Below, in pieces: positions 17,007 through 28,043 of a stretch of 64,000 nucleotides of DNA. The notes under the pieces were generated by a model that saw only the letters and a list, made by a program, of their open reading frames with translations, had not been told where the DNA came from and searched no databases. Positions within the stretch are counted from its first letter, which is position 1. Each line of letters begins with the position of its first letter. Source of the DNA: Roseburia hominis (GTDB lineage: Bacteria > Bacillota > Clostridia > Lachnospirales > Lachnospiraceae); contig NZ_JADYUI010000001.1 of NCBI RefSeq assembly GCF_021531695.1, positions 1 through 64,000 on the forward strand. The letters run 5' to 3'. The position numbers were made by a program, and so were the translations under genes.

Positions 17007-17245
17007 TAGAAACTTCCGATATTCAATACTGCTGAAATCACAATAAATAAAACAACCAGAATCTTTGTTATTTTCACCAGCATTCCTTCCATGGAACGTC
17101 CTTTGTTCTTTCCCCAGTAAGTATCTGCTGCACCACTGATTGCACCAAGGCCTGCAGATTTTCCTTCCTGAAGTAAGATAATTACTGTCAATGCAATACA
17201 AATTATAATAAATACGATTTCAATAATAGTCTTCAATACTGCCAC
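17006..17245 (-). CDS. secG: Preprotein translocase subunit SecG
   Basis: A 79-residue membrane protein with two hydrophobic segments (about 6-24 and 55-75) separated by the conserved LLQEGKSAGLGAISGAADTY loop. It is an accessory subunit of the SecYEG channel. The ribosome site is AGGAGG. Its position upstream of rnr and smpB is the common Firmicutes order. Confidence 0.95.
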   Translation of the reverse strand: MAVLKTIIEIVFIIICIALTVIILLQEGKSAGLGAISGAADTYWGKNKGRSMEGMLVKITKILVVLFIVISAVLNIGSF

Positions 17246-17315
17246 GAATCACACCTCCTGAACATTTTTTCGCAACTTTGTTCATTATATCATAAGCCAG
17301 ATTCATTTTCAACTC

Positions 17316-17771
17316 TTATTCACCAATCTTTTGCTTTCTGGCAAATAAAGAAATAATGTCCAGAACGATAATGACCCCCGTAATTCCAAGTGCTATTGCA
17401 AGCGCTATCAACGCCGTCTCTACCGCATTTTCTTTTACCATGCTAAAATTCTTTTGCATCAGGCATTCCATCGTATAATAAAGACTTCCTCCCGGAATTA
17501 ACGGAACGACTGCCGGAATTACAAATATCGTAACCGGTGCTTTTAAAATACGCGCCATCATCTCTGCATACAAGGTTGCAAATACACTTGCCCAGAAATA
17601 TGCCGTAAAATTGCCCACACTCTGCGAAACCATGAGAAGATAAAAAAAACATGTCAGCCCACCACCAAGAGACGCTAAAAATATTTTTTCTTTCTTCAGA
17701 TTAATCAACAGAGAAAAACCGAAAGAACCAAGTAACGCGCATAAAATTTCTATGATATATGTTTTCATCAT
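17316..17771 (-). CDS. Threonine/serine exporter, small subunit (ThrE_2 type)
   Basis: A 151-residue membrane protein with about five hydrophobic segments and the motif VIPAVVPLIPGGSLYYTMECL, typical of the ThrE_2 (DUF3815) half of split threonine/serine exporters. It overlaps the end of the large-subunit gene by four bases (ATGA), so the two are translated together. In actinobacteria both halves are fused in ThrE. Threonine/serine efflux is inferred from the family. Confidence 0.85.
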   Translation of the reverse strand: MMKTYIIEILCALLGSFGFSLLINLKKEKIFLASLGGGLTCFFYLLMVSQSVGNFTAYFWASVFATLYAEMMARILKAPVTIFVIPAVVPLIPGGSLYYTMECLMQKNFSMVKENAVETALIALAIALGITGVIIVLDIISLFARKQKIGE

Positions 17772-18547
17772 CCTCTGCCTCCCATAAGTAACACAGCACT
17801 CACGGTTCCAGCTGCAATCATTGCTGCCATAAGCAGTGATTCACAAAGTCTTAACATCCCGGATATCGTATCACCGGAAAACACATCCCGAACTGCATTC
17901 GTCATAGCAAGACCGGGAATCAACAACATAATATCACCAATCATGATTTTATCCACATGAACCGGCAGACCACTGTAAGAAAAAGCCATTGCCGAGGCAC
18001 CCATGACAAATGCCGCAAACAACTGATACAGCAACTGATTTTGTATAATTTTTCTGAAATAGGCTTCCAACAGCCAGATTAACACGGCAATTCCGGCTGC
18101 AATCACACTATCTATGGCATTGCCTCCAAAAAAGACAGCGAAAGATGCTGATGCCAGCATAAAACCAAGCAGCTTCTTCTTGGAACGACTCTTTTTTTCA
18201 CACTCCCTGATTCTTTGTTCAAATAATTCATTCAACTTTAAAATCTCAGGCTTATTGTCACAGATATAACGGGACAAATCATTCAATTCTTCTAACAGAG
18301 TAAAATCTGTCGCACTTGCATTGACCCGTCTGGTCTGTGTTACCGTCATTCCACCATGAAATTCTACCGTAACAACAATACTTGAAGTGATTACGAACGG
18401 GTTTACCCGCGTTGCACCATAACTTTTGCAAATGCGGGTAATGGTATCCTCGACGCGGCTTACTTCTCCGCCGCAAATTAACATGGTTTCTCCGATATCC
18501 AATGCCGTTTTTAATAATTCATTTGCTTCCTGTATGGATTCATTCAC
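17768..18547 (-). CDS. Threonine/serine exporter, large subunit (ThrE/DUF1212 type)
   Basis: A 259-residue protein with an N-terminal soluble region containing GETMLICGGEVSRVEDTITR, the hallmark of the ThrE/DUF1212 family, and about five transmembrane segments from residue 125 on. It forms a pair with the small subunit at 17316-17771. A GGGGGG stretch before the start serves as ribosome site. It lies 28 bases after pepF, so peptide breakdown and amino-acid efflux may be co-expressed. Confidence 0.87.
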   Translation of the reverse strand: MNESIQEANELLKTALDIGETMLICGGEVSRVEDTITRICKSYGATRVNPFVITSSIVVTVEFHGGMTVTQTRRVNASATDFTLLEELNDLSRYICDNKPEILKLNELFEQRIRECEKKSRSKKKLLGFMLASASFAVFFGGNAIDSVIAAGIAVLIWLLEAYFRKIIQNQLLYQLFAAFVMGASAMAFSYSGLPVHVDKIMIGDIMLLIPGLAMTNAVRDVFSGDTISGMLRLCESLLMAAMIAAGTVSAVLLMGGRG

Positions 18548-18575
18548 GGATATGTCCCCCCTTTCGTATCACAGA

Positions 18576-20333
18576 TTACTTTGTGAGACGTTCAAACTCT
18601 TTTATTGTTTCATCATAAGAATGTAGGCTCATTAACCAGAAGTCCTTGCTGGTCAGATCAATATCACAGATTTTCGCTGCATCCTCCACTGACATAAGCG
18701 GTGTACTCTGTAACATCTTATTATATTTTTCAATAAATGCGTCTCCTTCGTTTTTGTATTTTGCATACAATCCTCTTGCAAACAATCCGCCAAAAGCATA
18801 CGGATAATTGTAAAATCCAAGGTCTGCACTGTAATAATGTACCTTGCAAATCCACATATACGGATGCAGAGTACTTTCATCTAATCCGTCACCATATGCT
18901 TTCTTTTGTGCATTTAACATGATTTCGCCTAACTCATCGGCAAACAGGAACTGATCTTTTCTTCTTTCTACGACTTCAGATTCGAATAAAAATCTGGAAT
19001 AAATGTCACACATAATCTGCGTTATATCGCTAAGCTGTCCTTCTAACAATGCCAGTTTTTCTTCCTCATCTGTTGCATGATCAATAGCATAATTCGTAAT
19101 CACATTTTCATTGAAAGTAGATGCTGTTTCCGCTACCGGCATGGAATAATCCGTATTTAACGGACGGTTATCATGTACCATAAAATCATGATAGCCATGG
19201 CCTAATTCATGTGCAAGTGTTACCAGATCAGAGAATGAACCGGAAAAATTCGTTAAAACACGAAATTCTTTCTGATTATTTAACGCTTCACAAAAGGCTC
19301 CGCCAACTTTTCCTTTTTTCGGATAAAAATCAATCCACGCCTCATCAAAAGCCCGTTCCATAATGGCTGCCATATCCGGAGAGAAATTTGAAAATACATG
19401 CAGGAGATAATCCTTTGCTTCTTCAATAGTATATTTCTTATTGCTCTTTCCAAGCGGTGCAAATAATTCATACCATGGCAATCCGTTTTCATATCCTAAT
19501 TTCTTTGCCTTTAGACGCAAATAATGCCAGAAATTCGGCATATATTCTTCCATGGCAGCAAGTAATGCCTGTAATGTTTCTTCTTTCATTCTTGCATAAT
19601 ATAAAGTTTTTGCAAGCGGAGATTTAAATCCACGCATCTCACACTCACTGATGTCCTGCATTTTAATACTGTTTAAAGAGTAAGCCACGGCATCTTTTAT
19701 CTTGTCATAGCAGGCAAGCTCTGCTTCATAAGCGTCTTTTCGTACCGTCTTATCCTCACTGTAAGCAAGATTTCGTACTTCAGAAAGCGTAATCTTTTCA
19801 CCACGATAATCTGCCTCGACAGAAGATGTCAAATCCCCCTGCAAATTACTCCATGCCTGGCCACCGCTTAAATCCATCTTCGCCAATGCTTCTTCTACTT
19901 CCTCAGAAAGCAGATATTTATTATCCTCTGCCATATTATGAAGTAAATATTCATAATCCTTTAAAAAGGTATCTTCTTTGATATACGTATCCAGATTTTT
20001 TGTCTCTGCCACATATTTCGCGAATCTTGTCTCCGCAGCTTTTGTCTTATTTCCCTTTTGTGATAAAACGCCCATGTAAGATACACTATCTGCATCCTTT
20101 GTGTTTACCGATTGTTTTAATTCACAAAAAATCATCATCTGTGTATATAACGTGGAAAATTTCTCCAGACACTCTAATCCTTCTTTAATCGTCTCCTTTT
20201 CCTGTTCCCTTGTTAAATTTTCTGCAAACTGATTGAGTTTCTGTATCCGGATATCCAATTCGTCCAAATCCGCTTTAAACTTTTTATCTTCAAATCCCTG
20301 ATACATAACATCCAATGACCATGTGTCTCTCAT
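18576..20333 (-). CDS. pepF: M3 family oligoendopeptidase F
   Basis: A zinc metallopeptidase of about 585 residues that cuts short peptides in the cytoplasm. The zinc motif HELGH is seen in VTLAHELGHGYHDF, with the downstream glutamate region PVAETASTFNENV. The start is placed at the ATG reading MRDTWSLDVMYQGF because AGGAGG precedes it by about ten bases; a longer in-frame extension upstream lacks a ribosome site. The length fits the PepF family. Confidence 0.94.
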   Translation of the reverse strand: MRDTWSLDVMYQGFEDKKFKADLDELDIRIQKLNQFAENLTREQEKETIKEGLECLEKFSTLYTQMMIFCELKQSVNTKDADSVSYMGVLSQKGNKTKAAETRFAKYVAETKNLDTYIKEDTFLKDYEYLLHNMAEDNKYLLSEEVEEALAKMDLSGGQAWSNLQGDLTSSVEADYRGEKITLSEVRNLAYSEDKTVRKDAYEAELACYDKIKDAVAYSLNSIKMQDISECEMRGFKSPLAKTLYYARMKEETLQALLAAMEEYMPNFWHYLRLKAKKLGYENGLPWYELFAPLGKSNKKYTIEEAKDYLLHVFSNFSPDMAAIMERAFDEAWIDFYPKKGKVGGAFCEALNNQKEFRVLTNFSGSFSDLVTLAHELGHGYHDFMVHDNRPLNTDYSMPVAETASTFNENVITNYAIDHATDEEEKLALLEGQLSDITQIMCDIYSRFLFESEVVERRKDQFLFADELGEIMLNAQKKAYGDGLDESTLHPYMWICKVHYYSADLGFYNYPYAFGGLFARGLYAKYKNEGDAFIEKYNKMLQSTPLMSVEDAAKICDIDLTSKDFWLMSLHSYDETIKEFERLTK

Positions 20334-20492
20334 ACTGCCTCTCCTCCTCGTCATTTCTTTTGAGTTATTGTGTTCTGTGATACTATAGTTCAAAGTTATA
20401 TCTTTCATGCCTTTTTCTTATCGCAGAACACACCTATTATACTCGCTTTTTTTTCGTTTTTCCACTGATTTCCGTAAAAAAGCATTTCAACC

Positions 20493-20594
20493 AGAATTAT
20501 TCACAGCTCCACACAGACAAGCCACAGACCATCTACGCATGCGTATCTGTCGCTGCTTCGCAGCTTTGTCTGCGGCTGTGTGGTGGGTGAATTC
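20493..20594 (+). repeat. Palindromic element, family 1 copy (eno side)
   Basis: The element begins GAATTATTCACAGC and ends GGTGGGTGAATTC. Inner arms CCACACAG (20509-20516) and CTGTGTGG (20576-20583) pair exactly. The core holds the 12-base palindrome TACGCATGCGTA and the hairpin GCTGCTTCGCAGC. The same outer arms occur at 52997-53100 around different inner arms. It lies between enolase and pepF, and no gene is seen in 20409-20614. Confidence 0.7.
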
Positions 20595-20614
20595 TATTCC
20601 CCCACCAAGCGAAA

Positions 20615-21942
<1,328 letters not shown>

Positions 21943-21965
21943 TTCAATAATTTATTAGGAACAAA

Positions 21966-23381
21966 CTATACGGTCTGAACTTTAATCATGTTAGTAGTAC
22001 CGGAAACACCGATTGGCACACCGGAAGTAAGAACTACAGTATCACCTTTTTCAAGATTTTCTTCTTTAGCAGCAGCTGCTACAGCAGAATCAAATAAATC
22101 AAAAGTTTCTTTCTGTTCTTCCAATAAAATTGGTTTTACGCCCCAGACAACGTTCAACTGACGGCATACTTTCTCATCTGTAGAGCATGCAATGATGTCG
22201 CATCCCGGTTTGTAACGGGAAACCATCTTTGCAGAACGTCCGGATTTTGTTACGCTTACGATTGCCTTTGCTTTTAAGTCTAATGCTGTTGTACAAGTAG
22301 CATGGCAGATAGCATCTGTAACGTCTGGATTTGCTTTTCTTTCTGTCTCGAAGAAACGTCTTCTGTAGTTGATGTCTTCTTCGGTACGTTCAGCAATTTT
22401 TACCATTGTCTTTAATGCTTCTACCGGATACTGGCCTGCAGCTGTCTCACCGGAAAGCATGATTGCAACAGTTCCGTCATAAATAGCATTTGCAACGTCT
22501 GTTGCCTCTGCTCTGGTAGGTCTTGGGTTCTTAATCATGGAATCAAGCATCTGTGTTGCAGTAACAACAATCTTACCAGCCTGATTTGCTTTCTTAATGA
22601 TCATTTTCTGGATAACCGGAACTTCTTCGCAAGGGATTTCTACACCCATGTCACCTCTGGCAACCATAACACCATCAGCTGCTTCAAGGATTTCATCTAC
22701 ATTTCTGACACCCTGTTCATTCTCGATTTTTGCAATAATCTGAATATTCTCTCCACCGTTAGCTTTTAACAACTCACGGATTGCTTTTACATCTGCTGCT
22801 TCACGAACGAAAGAAGCTGCAATGAAATCTACATCATTCTGAGCGCCCCAGATGATATCTGCTTTATCTTTTTCACTTAAATATTCCATAGAAAGATCTG
22901 TTCCAGGAACATTAACACCTTTATGGTTAGATACCGGTCCACCATTTAATACTACACAGTGGATGTCATCTCCAGCTACTTCTTTTACTTCAAGACCAAT
23001 CAGACCATCATCAAGAAGAATAGAAGATCCTGCTTTTACATCTTTTGGAAGCTGTTTGTAAGTAATGGATACCTCGTTCTGATTTCCCATGATATCTCTT
23101 GCTGTTAAGGTAAAATCCTGACCTTTCTGTAATTCAATCTTACCTGTTTCAAAATCACCAAGACGGATTTCCGGTCCTTTTGTATCAAGTAATGCTGCAA
23201 CCGGACGACCTGTTTCCTTACGGATTTCTTTTAATTTTGCCAATCTTCCGCCGTGTTCCTCAAAATCACCGTGAGAAAAGTTCATTCTGGCTACATTCAT
23301 ACCAGCTAATACTAACTGTTTTAATGTGTCACCCTTTTCTGTGGATGGTCCCATTGTACAAATAATTTTTGTCTTGCGCAT
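21966..23381 (-). CDS. pyk: Pyruvate kinase
   Basis: Makes pyruvate and ATP from phosphoenolpyruvate and ADP. The 471-residue enzyme starts MRKTKIICTMGPSTEKGD. It contains the active-site signature IIAKIENEQGVRNVDEIL followed by VARGDMGVEIP, and the C-terminal allosteric domain ending GVSGTTNMIKVQTV. It lacks the extra PEP-utilising-like C-terminal domain of Bacillus pyruvate kinases. The hairpin at 21891-21942 separates it from eno. Confidence 0.97.
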   Translation of the reverse strand: MRKTKIICTMGPSTEKGDTLKQLVLAGMNVARMNFSHGDFEEHGGRLAKLKEIRKETGRPVAALLDTKGPEIRLGDFETGKIELQKGQDFTLTARDIMGNQNEVSITYKQLPKDVKAGSSILLDDGLIGLEVKEVAGDDIHCVVLNGGPVSNHKGVNVPGTDLSMEYLSEKDKADIIWGAQNDVDFIAASFVREAADVKAIRELLKANGGENIQIIAKIENEQGVRNVDEILEAADGVMVARGDMGVEIPCEEVPVIQKMIIKKANQAGKIVVTATQMLDSMIKNPRPTRAEATDVANAIYDGTVAIMLSGETAAGQYPVEALKTMVKIAERTEEDINYRRRFFETERKANPDVTDAICHATCTTALDLKAKAIVSVTKSGRSAKMVSRYKPGCDIIACSTDEKVCRQLNVVWGVKPILLEEQKETFDLFDSAVAAAAKEENLEKGDTVVLTSGVPIGVSGTTNMIKVQTV

Positions 23382-23537
23382 GTTGTTCCTCCTAAAATTT
23401 TACAGTATTTTTACAATATTTTTATGAAGAAAAGATTTGTAAATTAAATTTTACCTGAAAATGCCCAAATCTTTTGTTTTTTACCACGATATCTTAGCAC
23501 AAACTCGTAAACTCTGCAAGGCTAAGATTACAGTTTT

Positions 23538-24002
23538 TTAAAGAAAGCTAAAAATTCCCACACTGACTGCTGCCATAATAATACCGGCAAGCAAAACTCC
23601 AAGCATAACGGCAAGAACACTGGATTTAAAATCCATATCCAGAATACTTGCAGCTAATGTTCCTGTCCACGCTCCGGTTCCCGGTACCGGAATACCTACA
23701 AAAAGAAGCAGTGCAACAAACAATCCCTTTCCTGCTTTGGCTTCCAGTTTTTTTCCACCCTTTTCCCCTTTTTCCAGACAAAAAGTGAAAAACTTTCCGA
23801 TTACCGGCTTATCCTTGCCCCATTCCAAAACTTTTCTTGCAAAAAGATAAATAAATGGAACCGGAAGCATATTTCCGATAATGCAGATAATATAAGATGG
23901 TATCAATGGCAACCCTAATCCCTGTGATACCGGAATTGCGCCTCTTAACTCAATTAACGGTACCATGGAAACAAAAAATATAAGCAGATAATTCTTTAAC
24001 AT
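23538..24002 (-). CDS. Small multidrug export-like membrane protein (COG2426 type)
   Basis: A 154-residue protein with four to five hydrophobic segments and the family motifs VPLIELRGAIPVSQG at the N-terminus and VGIPVPGTGAWTGTLAA in the middle. It belongs to the COG2426 group annotated as small multidrug export proteins. The true substrate is unproven. It is on the same strand as pyk, about 150 bases upstream of the pyk start. Confidence 0.8.
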   Translation of the reverse strand: MLKNYLLIFFVSMVPLIELRGAIPVSQGLGLPLIPSYIICIIGNMLPVPFIYLFARKVLEWGKDKPVIGKFFTFCLEKGEKGGKKLEAKAGKGLFVALLLFVGIPVPGTGAWTGTLAASILDMDFKSSVLAVMLGVLLAGIIMAAVSVGIFSFL

Positions 24003-24084
24003 GATTATTCCCTTTCATTGTTTCATTTATAACTTCAAGCTTCATTCTTTTGTATCCTGCACATTCTGTTTAAAAGCTTGCGGA

Positions 24085-25140
24085 TTACAGATATTGCTTT
24101 AAGAAGCCAATCAGTGTATCCATTTGCTCGTCTGTACCAATTGTAATACGAAGATACTCCCGGATTCGCTCCGGTTTATCAAAGTGACGTACAATAATGC
24201 CCTCTTTTCTTAAGTCCATAAACAATTTTTCCATCGAAAGCTCTTTATGTGTGACAAAAAGGAAATTACTCATGGAATCTTCAAATACAAAACCAAGTTC
24301 TTTTAACTCTTTTTTCACACGCTCTCTGGTCGTTATCACTTTACGGACCGTCTTTTCAAAATATTCCCTGTCCTTAACTGCCGGTACACCAAGTGCAATT
24401 GCTGTCGTATTCATGGTGTAAGAATTAAAGGAATACTTGACATCATTCAGGTATTTAATCAGCTTTTCGTTCGCCATTGCATACCCAATCCTCATTCCCG
24501 CCATGGAACGCGATTTTGAAAACGTCTGCACGATGACCACATTATCATACTTCTCAATCAGAGACAGTGCCGATTTCCCACCAAAATCAATATATGCTTC
24601 ATCAATAATAACAATGACATCCTGATTATGCTTTACAATATCCTCAATGTCAGAAAGCTCCTGTAAAACCCCGGTCGGTGCATTCGGATTTGGAAAAATC
24701 ACACCACCATTTTCCTTATAGTAATCTTCCTTTTTCATATGAAGATTCTCATCTAATGGCTGTACCTCATATGGAATTCGAAGCATATCAGCCCATACAT
24801 CATAAAAAGAATAGGTAATATCCGGAAATAAAATCGGTTTTTCCGAATTAAAAAATGTGAGGAACAACATTGCAAGCACATCGTCACTGCCCACACCTAC
24901 AAAGACCTGATTACTGCGCAGTCCATAAAATTCTGCCAGTGCATCCACCAGATTCTGTGCCGACGGATCCGGATATAGTTTTAAAGAATCAATGTCTATC
25001 TTTTTCAACGCATCCAAAACACCCGGTGCCGGTGGATACGGATTTTCATTGGTATTTAATTTTATAATATTTTTTATCTTTGGCTGCTCTCCCGGTGTAT
25101 AAGGAACCACCTTTCGCACATTCTTTTCCCATTTGCTCAT
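24085..25140 (-). CDS. hisC: Histidinol-phosphate aminotransferase
   Basis: A 351-residue PLP-dependent class I/II aminotransferase that acts in histidine synthesis. It contains LNTNENPYPPAPGVLDALK near the start, NPNAPTG, IIDEAYIDFGG and the PLP-lysine segment TFSKSRSMAGMRIGY. It starts 16 bases downstream of a second aminotransferase gene, forming a two-gene unit. No other his genes are in the window except the unlinked PHP phosphatase at 56856. Confidence 0.9.
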   Translation of the reverse strand: MSKWEKNVRKVVPYTPGEQPKIKNIIKLNTNENPYPPAPGVLDALKKIDIDSLKLYPDPSAQNLVDALAEFYGLRSNQVFVGVGSDDVLAMLFLTFFNSEKPILFPDITYSFYDVWADMLRIPYEVQPLDENLHMKKEDYYKENGGVIFPNPNAPTGVLQELSDIEDIVKHNQDVIVIIDEAYIDFGGKSALSLIEKYDNVVIVQTFSKSRSMAGMRIGYAMANEKLIKYLNDVKYSFNSYTMNTTAIALGVPAVKDREYFEKTVRKVITTRERVKKELKELGFVFEDSMSNFLFVTHKELSMEKLFMDLRKEGIIVRHFDKPERIREYLRITIGTDEQMDTLIGFLKQYL

Positions 25141-25156
25141 AATATTCTCCTCACGC

Positions 25157-26353
25157 TTATTTGCCGGTTAAACGATATTCTTCTGCAAGTTTCCGAAAAG
25201 CCGGTATAGAATGCTCAATCGTTTCTTTTGAAACACAATAAGCAATTCTCACGTAACCTTTCCATGCAAAAGCACTGCCCGGGACAAGAATCAGATGATA
25301 CTTTTTGGCCTGTTCCACAAAACGGCTCTCGTCTTCATCCGGTGATTTCATCCACAGATAAAATGCTCCTTCCGGTTTAAAACAGCAAAAACCAAGTTGT
25401 TCTAAGGACTGATATAATAAAGTACGGTTTGCATCATAGTAAGCAACATCTGTTTTCTCCTCAATACACTCTGCTGCTACAAGCTGCATCAGTGATGGTG
25501 CATTGACAAACCCAAGCGTACGGTTTGCTACATTAATACCGGAAATCAGCATATCCGAATCACTCGCCTCCTCCGGAACCACTACATATCCGATTCGCTC
25601 TCCAGGCAACGATAAAGATTTACTGAAAGAATATCCTACAATTGTGTTCTCATAATATTTTGTCAGAAAATTTTCTTTATTTCCATCATATACCAATTCA
25701 CGATATGGTTCATCGGAAATCAAGTATATATCTGTATGATATTCCACCTGCTTCTGTTTTAGTATCTCTGCAATCCCCTTTAATGTCTTATCCTTATATA
25801 CCACTCCGGTCGGATTATTTGGTGTGTTGATAATAACAGCTTTTGTCTTTGCTGTAATTTTCGCTTCAAAATCTGCCAAATCCGGTTCAAACGTCGCCGT
25901 GTCCGGATTTACTTCTACGATTTTTGCATCAAAATTTGCCGCATAACTTCTATATTCACCAAAATATGGTGCGAAGACCATAACCTCATCCCCAGGATCT
26001 AAAATTGCTTTAAATACAATATTAAGTCCTCCTGCCGCACCAACTGTCATAATAATATTATGAAAATGAAAATGGGTACCAAATCGTTTATTTAAATTCT
26101 GTGCTATTTTTTCTCTGACTTCTTCATAACCCGAGTTGTCCATGTAGCCATGGATATACATCGGATCTTTTTCATCTAAAATTTTTTTAATGGACTCTTT
26201 TACTGCTTCCGGTGCAGGCGTTGCAGGATTTCCAAGACTGAAATCATAAACATTCTCTGCTCCGTACTTTTTTGCCATTTCCTTTCCTTCTGTGAACATA
26301 GCACGAATCACAGAACTTCCGGCAAGTGCCGTTTTGATTTTTTGGGATACCAT
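25157..26353 (-). CDS. PLP-dependent class I/II aminotransferase
   Basis: An aminotransferase of about 398 residues with NTPNNPTGVVYKD, YLISDEPYREL and the PLP-lysine segment GYSFSKSLSLPGERIGY. It resembles aspartate/aromatic-type transaminases, but the amino acid used cannot be fixed from sequence. The start is placed at the ATG reading MVSQKIKTAL, six bases after AAGGA; two earlier in-frame starts are worse. It is followed closely by hisC. Confidence 0.88.
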   Translation of the reverse strand: MVSQKIKTALAGSSVIRAMFTEGKEMAKKYGAENVYDFSLGNPATPAPEAVKESIKKILDEKDPMYIHGYMDNSGYEEVREKIAQNLNKRFGTHFHFHNIIMTVGAAGGLNIVFKAILDPGDEVMVFAPYFGEYRSYAANFDAKIVEVNPDTATFEPDLADFEAKITAKTKAVIINTPNNPTGVVYKDKTLKGIAEILKQKQVEYHTDIYLISDEPYRELVYDGNKENFLTKYYENTIVGYSFSKSLSLPGERIGYVVVPEEASDSDMLISGINVANRTLGFVNAPSLMQLVAAECIEEKTDVAYYDANRTLLYQSLEQLGFCCFKPEGAFYLWMKSPDEDESRFVEQAKKYHLILVPGSAFAWKGYVRIAYCVSKETIEHSIPAFRKLAEEYRLTGK

Positions 26354-26456
26354 TTTCATTCCTTCTTTCTGTCTTAATCTTCTTCCTACTTTACTATATT
26401 TATTCTGCAAAAGCAAGCGCAGAAAAATTACTTTTTATTTTCTATTCTGTACAACG

Positions 26457-26484
26457 AAAAATTCCACCAAACGGTGGAATTTTT
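26457..26484 (-). terminator. Bidirectional terminator between galT and the aminotransferase
   Basis: AAAAATTCCACC and GGTGGAATTTTT pair perfectly around AAAC, with T runs on both strands. On minus it closes the galK-galT transcript. Confidence 0.92.
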
Positions 26485-26502
26485 AACGTTTCACTATGTT
26501 TC

Positions 26503-28032
26503 TTATCTATTCACAAAATCGACAAAACGCAAAAATGCGTCTCTGCCGTCTTTTGTACACTTGTATACGCCGGCATCTTGTAAAACTTCTGCAAAGACAA
26601 TGCCAATCTCTTTTTGCAGAATTTCTGTAACATTATCTTCTGTCACTTTTTCGTATTTTGGTAAAAATTCTTCTACCCAGTCGGCATGCTTTGCCAACAC
26701 CTCATTGGCTCTGATATCCTGCTTTTCTAAAATTGCCGTCTCAAGCTGCGCCATCTCATCCTTTAGCCTTGCCGGAAGTACTGCAAGTCCCATAACCTCA
26801 ATTAAGCCGATATTTTCCTTCTTAATATGATGTAATTTTGCATGTGGATGATACACACCAAGCGGATGCTCTTTTGTTGTAATATTATTCCGAAGAACTA
26901 AATCCAATTCAAAATCATCCCCACGTTTTCGTGCAATCGGAGTAATCGTATTGTGCAATTCTCCATCTGTTTGCGCAAATATAAAAGCATCCTCATCCGT
27001 GTACCCTCTCCATGCCAGGAGAATTTTATCAGCCAGATCAATCAGGCGCTCCCTGTCTTTTGCAGCAAGACGAATCACAGACATTGGCCATTTCACAATC
27101 CCTGCTTTTACATCATCATACCCTGCAAATGCTATCTCCTTTTCTATTGGTGCTTTTGCCATTGCAAATTCGTAGCATCCTCCCTGAAAATGATCATGAC
27201 TTAAAATAGAGCCTCCAACAATCGGAAGGTCTGCATTCGAACCCACAAAATAATGTGGAAACTGTGTAACAAAATCAAGCAGCTTACCAAAAGTCGCACG
27301 TTCAATTTTCATCGGTGTATGATTTGCATTAAAAACAATACAATGCTCATTATAATATACATAAGGTGAATACTGGAAATACCAGTCACTATTTGCAATC
27401 TGCACCGGAATAATACGATGATTCTGTCTTGCCGGATGATTGATTCTGCCCGCATATCCCTCATTTTCTTTACAAAGTAAGCATTTCGGATAGCCGCTTT
27501 GCTTTGCAAGCTTTGCCGCCGCAATTGCTTTTGGATCTTTCTCCGGTTTTGATAAATTAATCGTAATATCAAGCGTTCCGAACTCTGTATCGGTCGTCCA
27601 CTTCAAATCCTTTTTTATGCGGTAACGACGGATATAATCCGAATCACAGCTTAATTTATAAAAATAGTCTGTTGCCTTTTTACTGTCTTCCTTATAAAAT
27701 CTGTCAAAATTGCGAACAACCTCGCTCGGTCTTGGCACCAAAAGTCCCATGATTTTTGTGTCAAACAAATCGCGATAGACCACACTGTTTTCTTCTAAAA
27801 TATGATTTTCATAAGCATAATCCAGCATATCCTTTAAAATGCCTTCTAATGCTTCTTCAGCTTCTTCCTGCGTGTGAATCGTGATTTTATGTAAACCAAC
27901 CACTTCATCGCTCATTTCATCCAACTCAAATAGTTCCAACAACCGGTTTATGGTATATCTCGTATCTGCCGTTTCAATCAATCCGGTCACAAGCGCATAA
28001 TCAACCAAATCTAATATTCTTTCCTGAATCAT
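26503..28032 (-). CDS. galT: UDP-glucose--hexose-1-phosphate uridylyltransferase (GalT, class II)
   Basis: Exchanges UMP between UDP-glucose and galactose-1-phosphate in the Leloir pathway. With 509 residues it belongs to the Firmicutes-type class II family rather than the shorter E. coli type. Visible motifs are NHPARQNHRIIPVQI, IVGGSILSHDHFQGG and GVYHPHAKLHHIKKENIG. It starts 11 bases after galK, so the two form a galK-galT operon. Confidence 0.96.
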   Translation of the reverse strand: MIQERILDLVDYALVTGLIETADTRYTINRLLELFELDEMSDEVVGLHKITIHTQEEAEEALEGILKDMLDYAYENHILEENSVVYRDLFDTKIMGLLVPRPSEVVRNFDRFYKEDSKKATDYFYKLSCDSDYIRRYRIKKDLKWTTDTEFGTLDITINLSKPEKDPKAIAAAKLAKQSGYPKCLLCKENEGYAGRINHPARQNHRIIPVQIANSDWYFQYSPYVYYNEHCIVFNANHTPMKIERATFGKLLDFVTQFPHYFVGSNADLPIVGGSILSHDHFQGGCYEFAMAKAPIEKEIAFAGYDDVKAGIVKWPMSVIRLAAKDRERLIDLADKILLAWRGYTDEDAFIFAQTDGELHNTITPIARKRGDDFELDLVLRNNITTKEHPLGVYHPHAKLHHIKKENIGLIEVMGLAVLPARLKDEMAQLETAILEKQDIRANEVLAKHADWVEEFLPKYEKVTEDNVTEILQKEIGIVFAEVLQDAGVYKCTKDGRDAFLRFVDFVNR

Positions 28033-28043
28033 GATTTTTCCTC

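Noticed and set aside
16978-17201. Alternative frame overlapping secG
   Set aside because: It shadows secG in another frame; secG has the correct family sequence and ribosome site.
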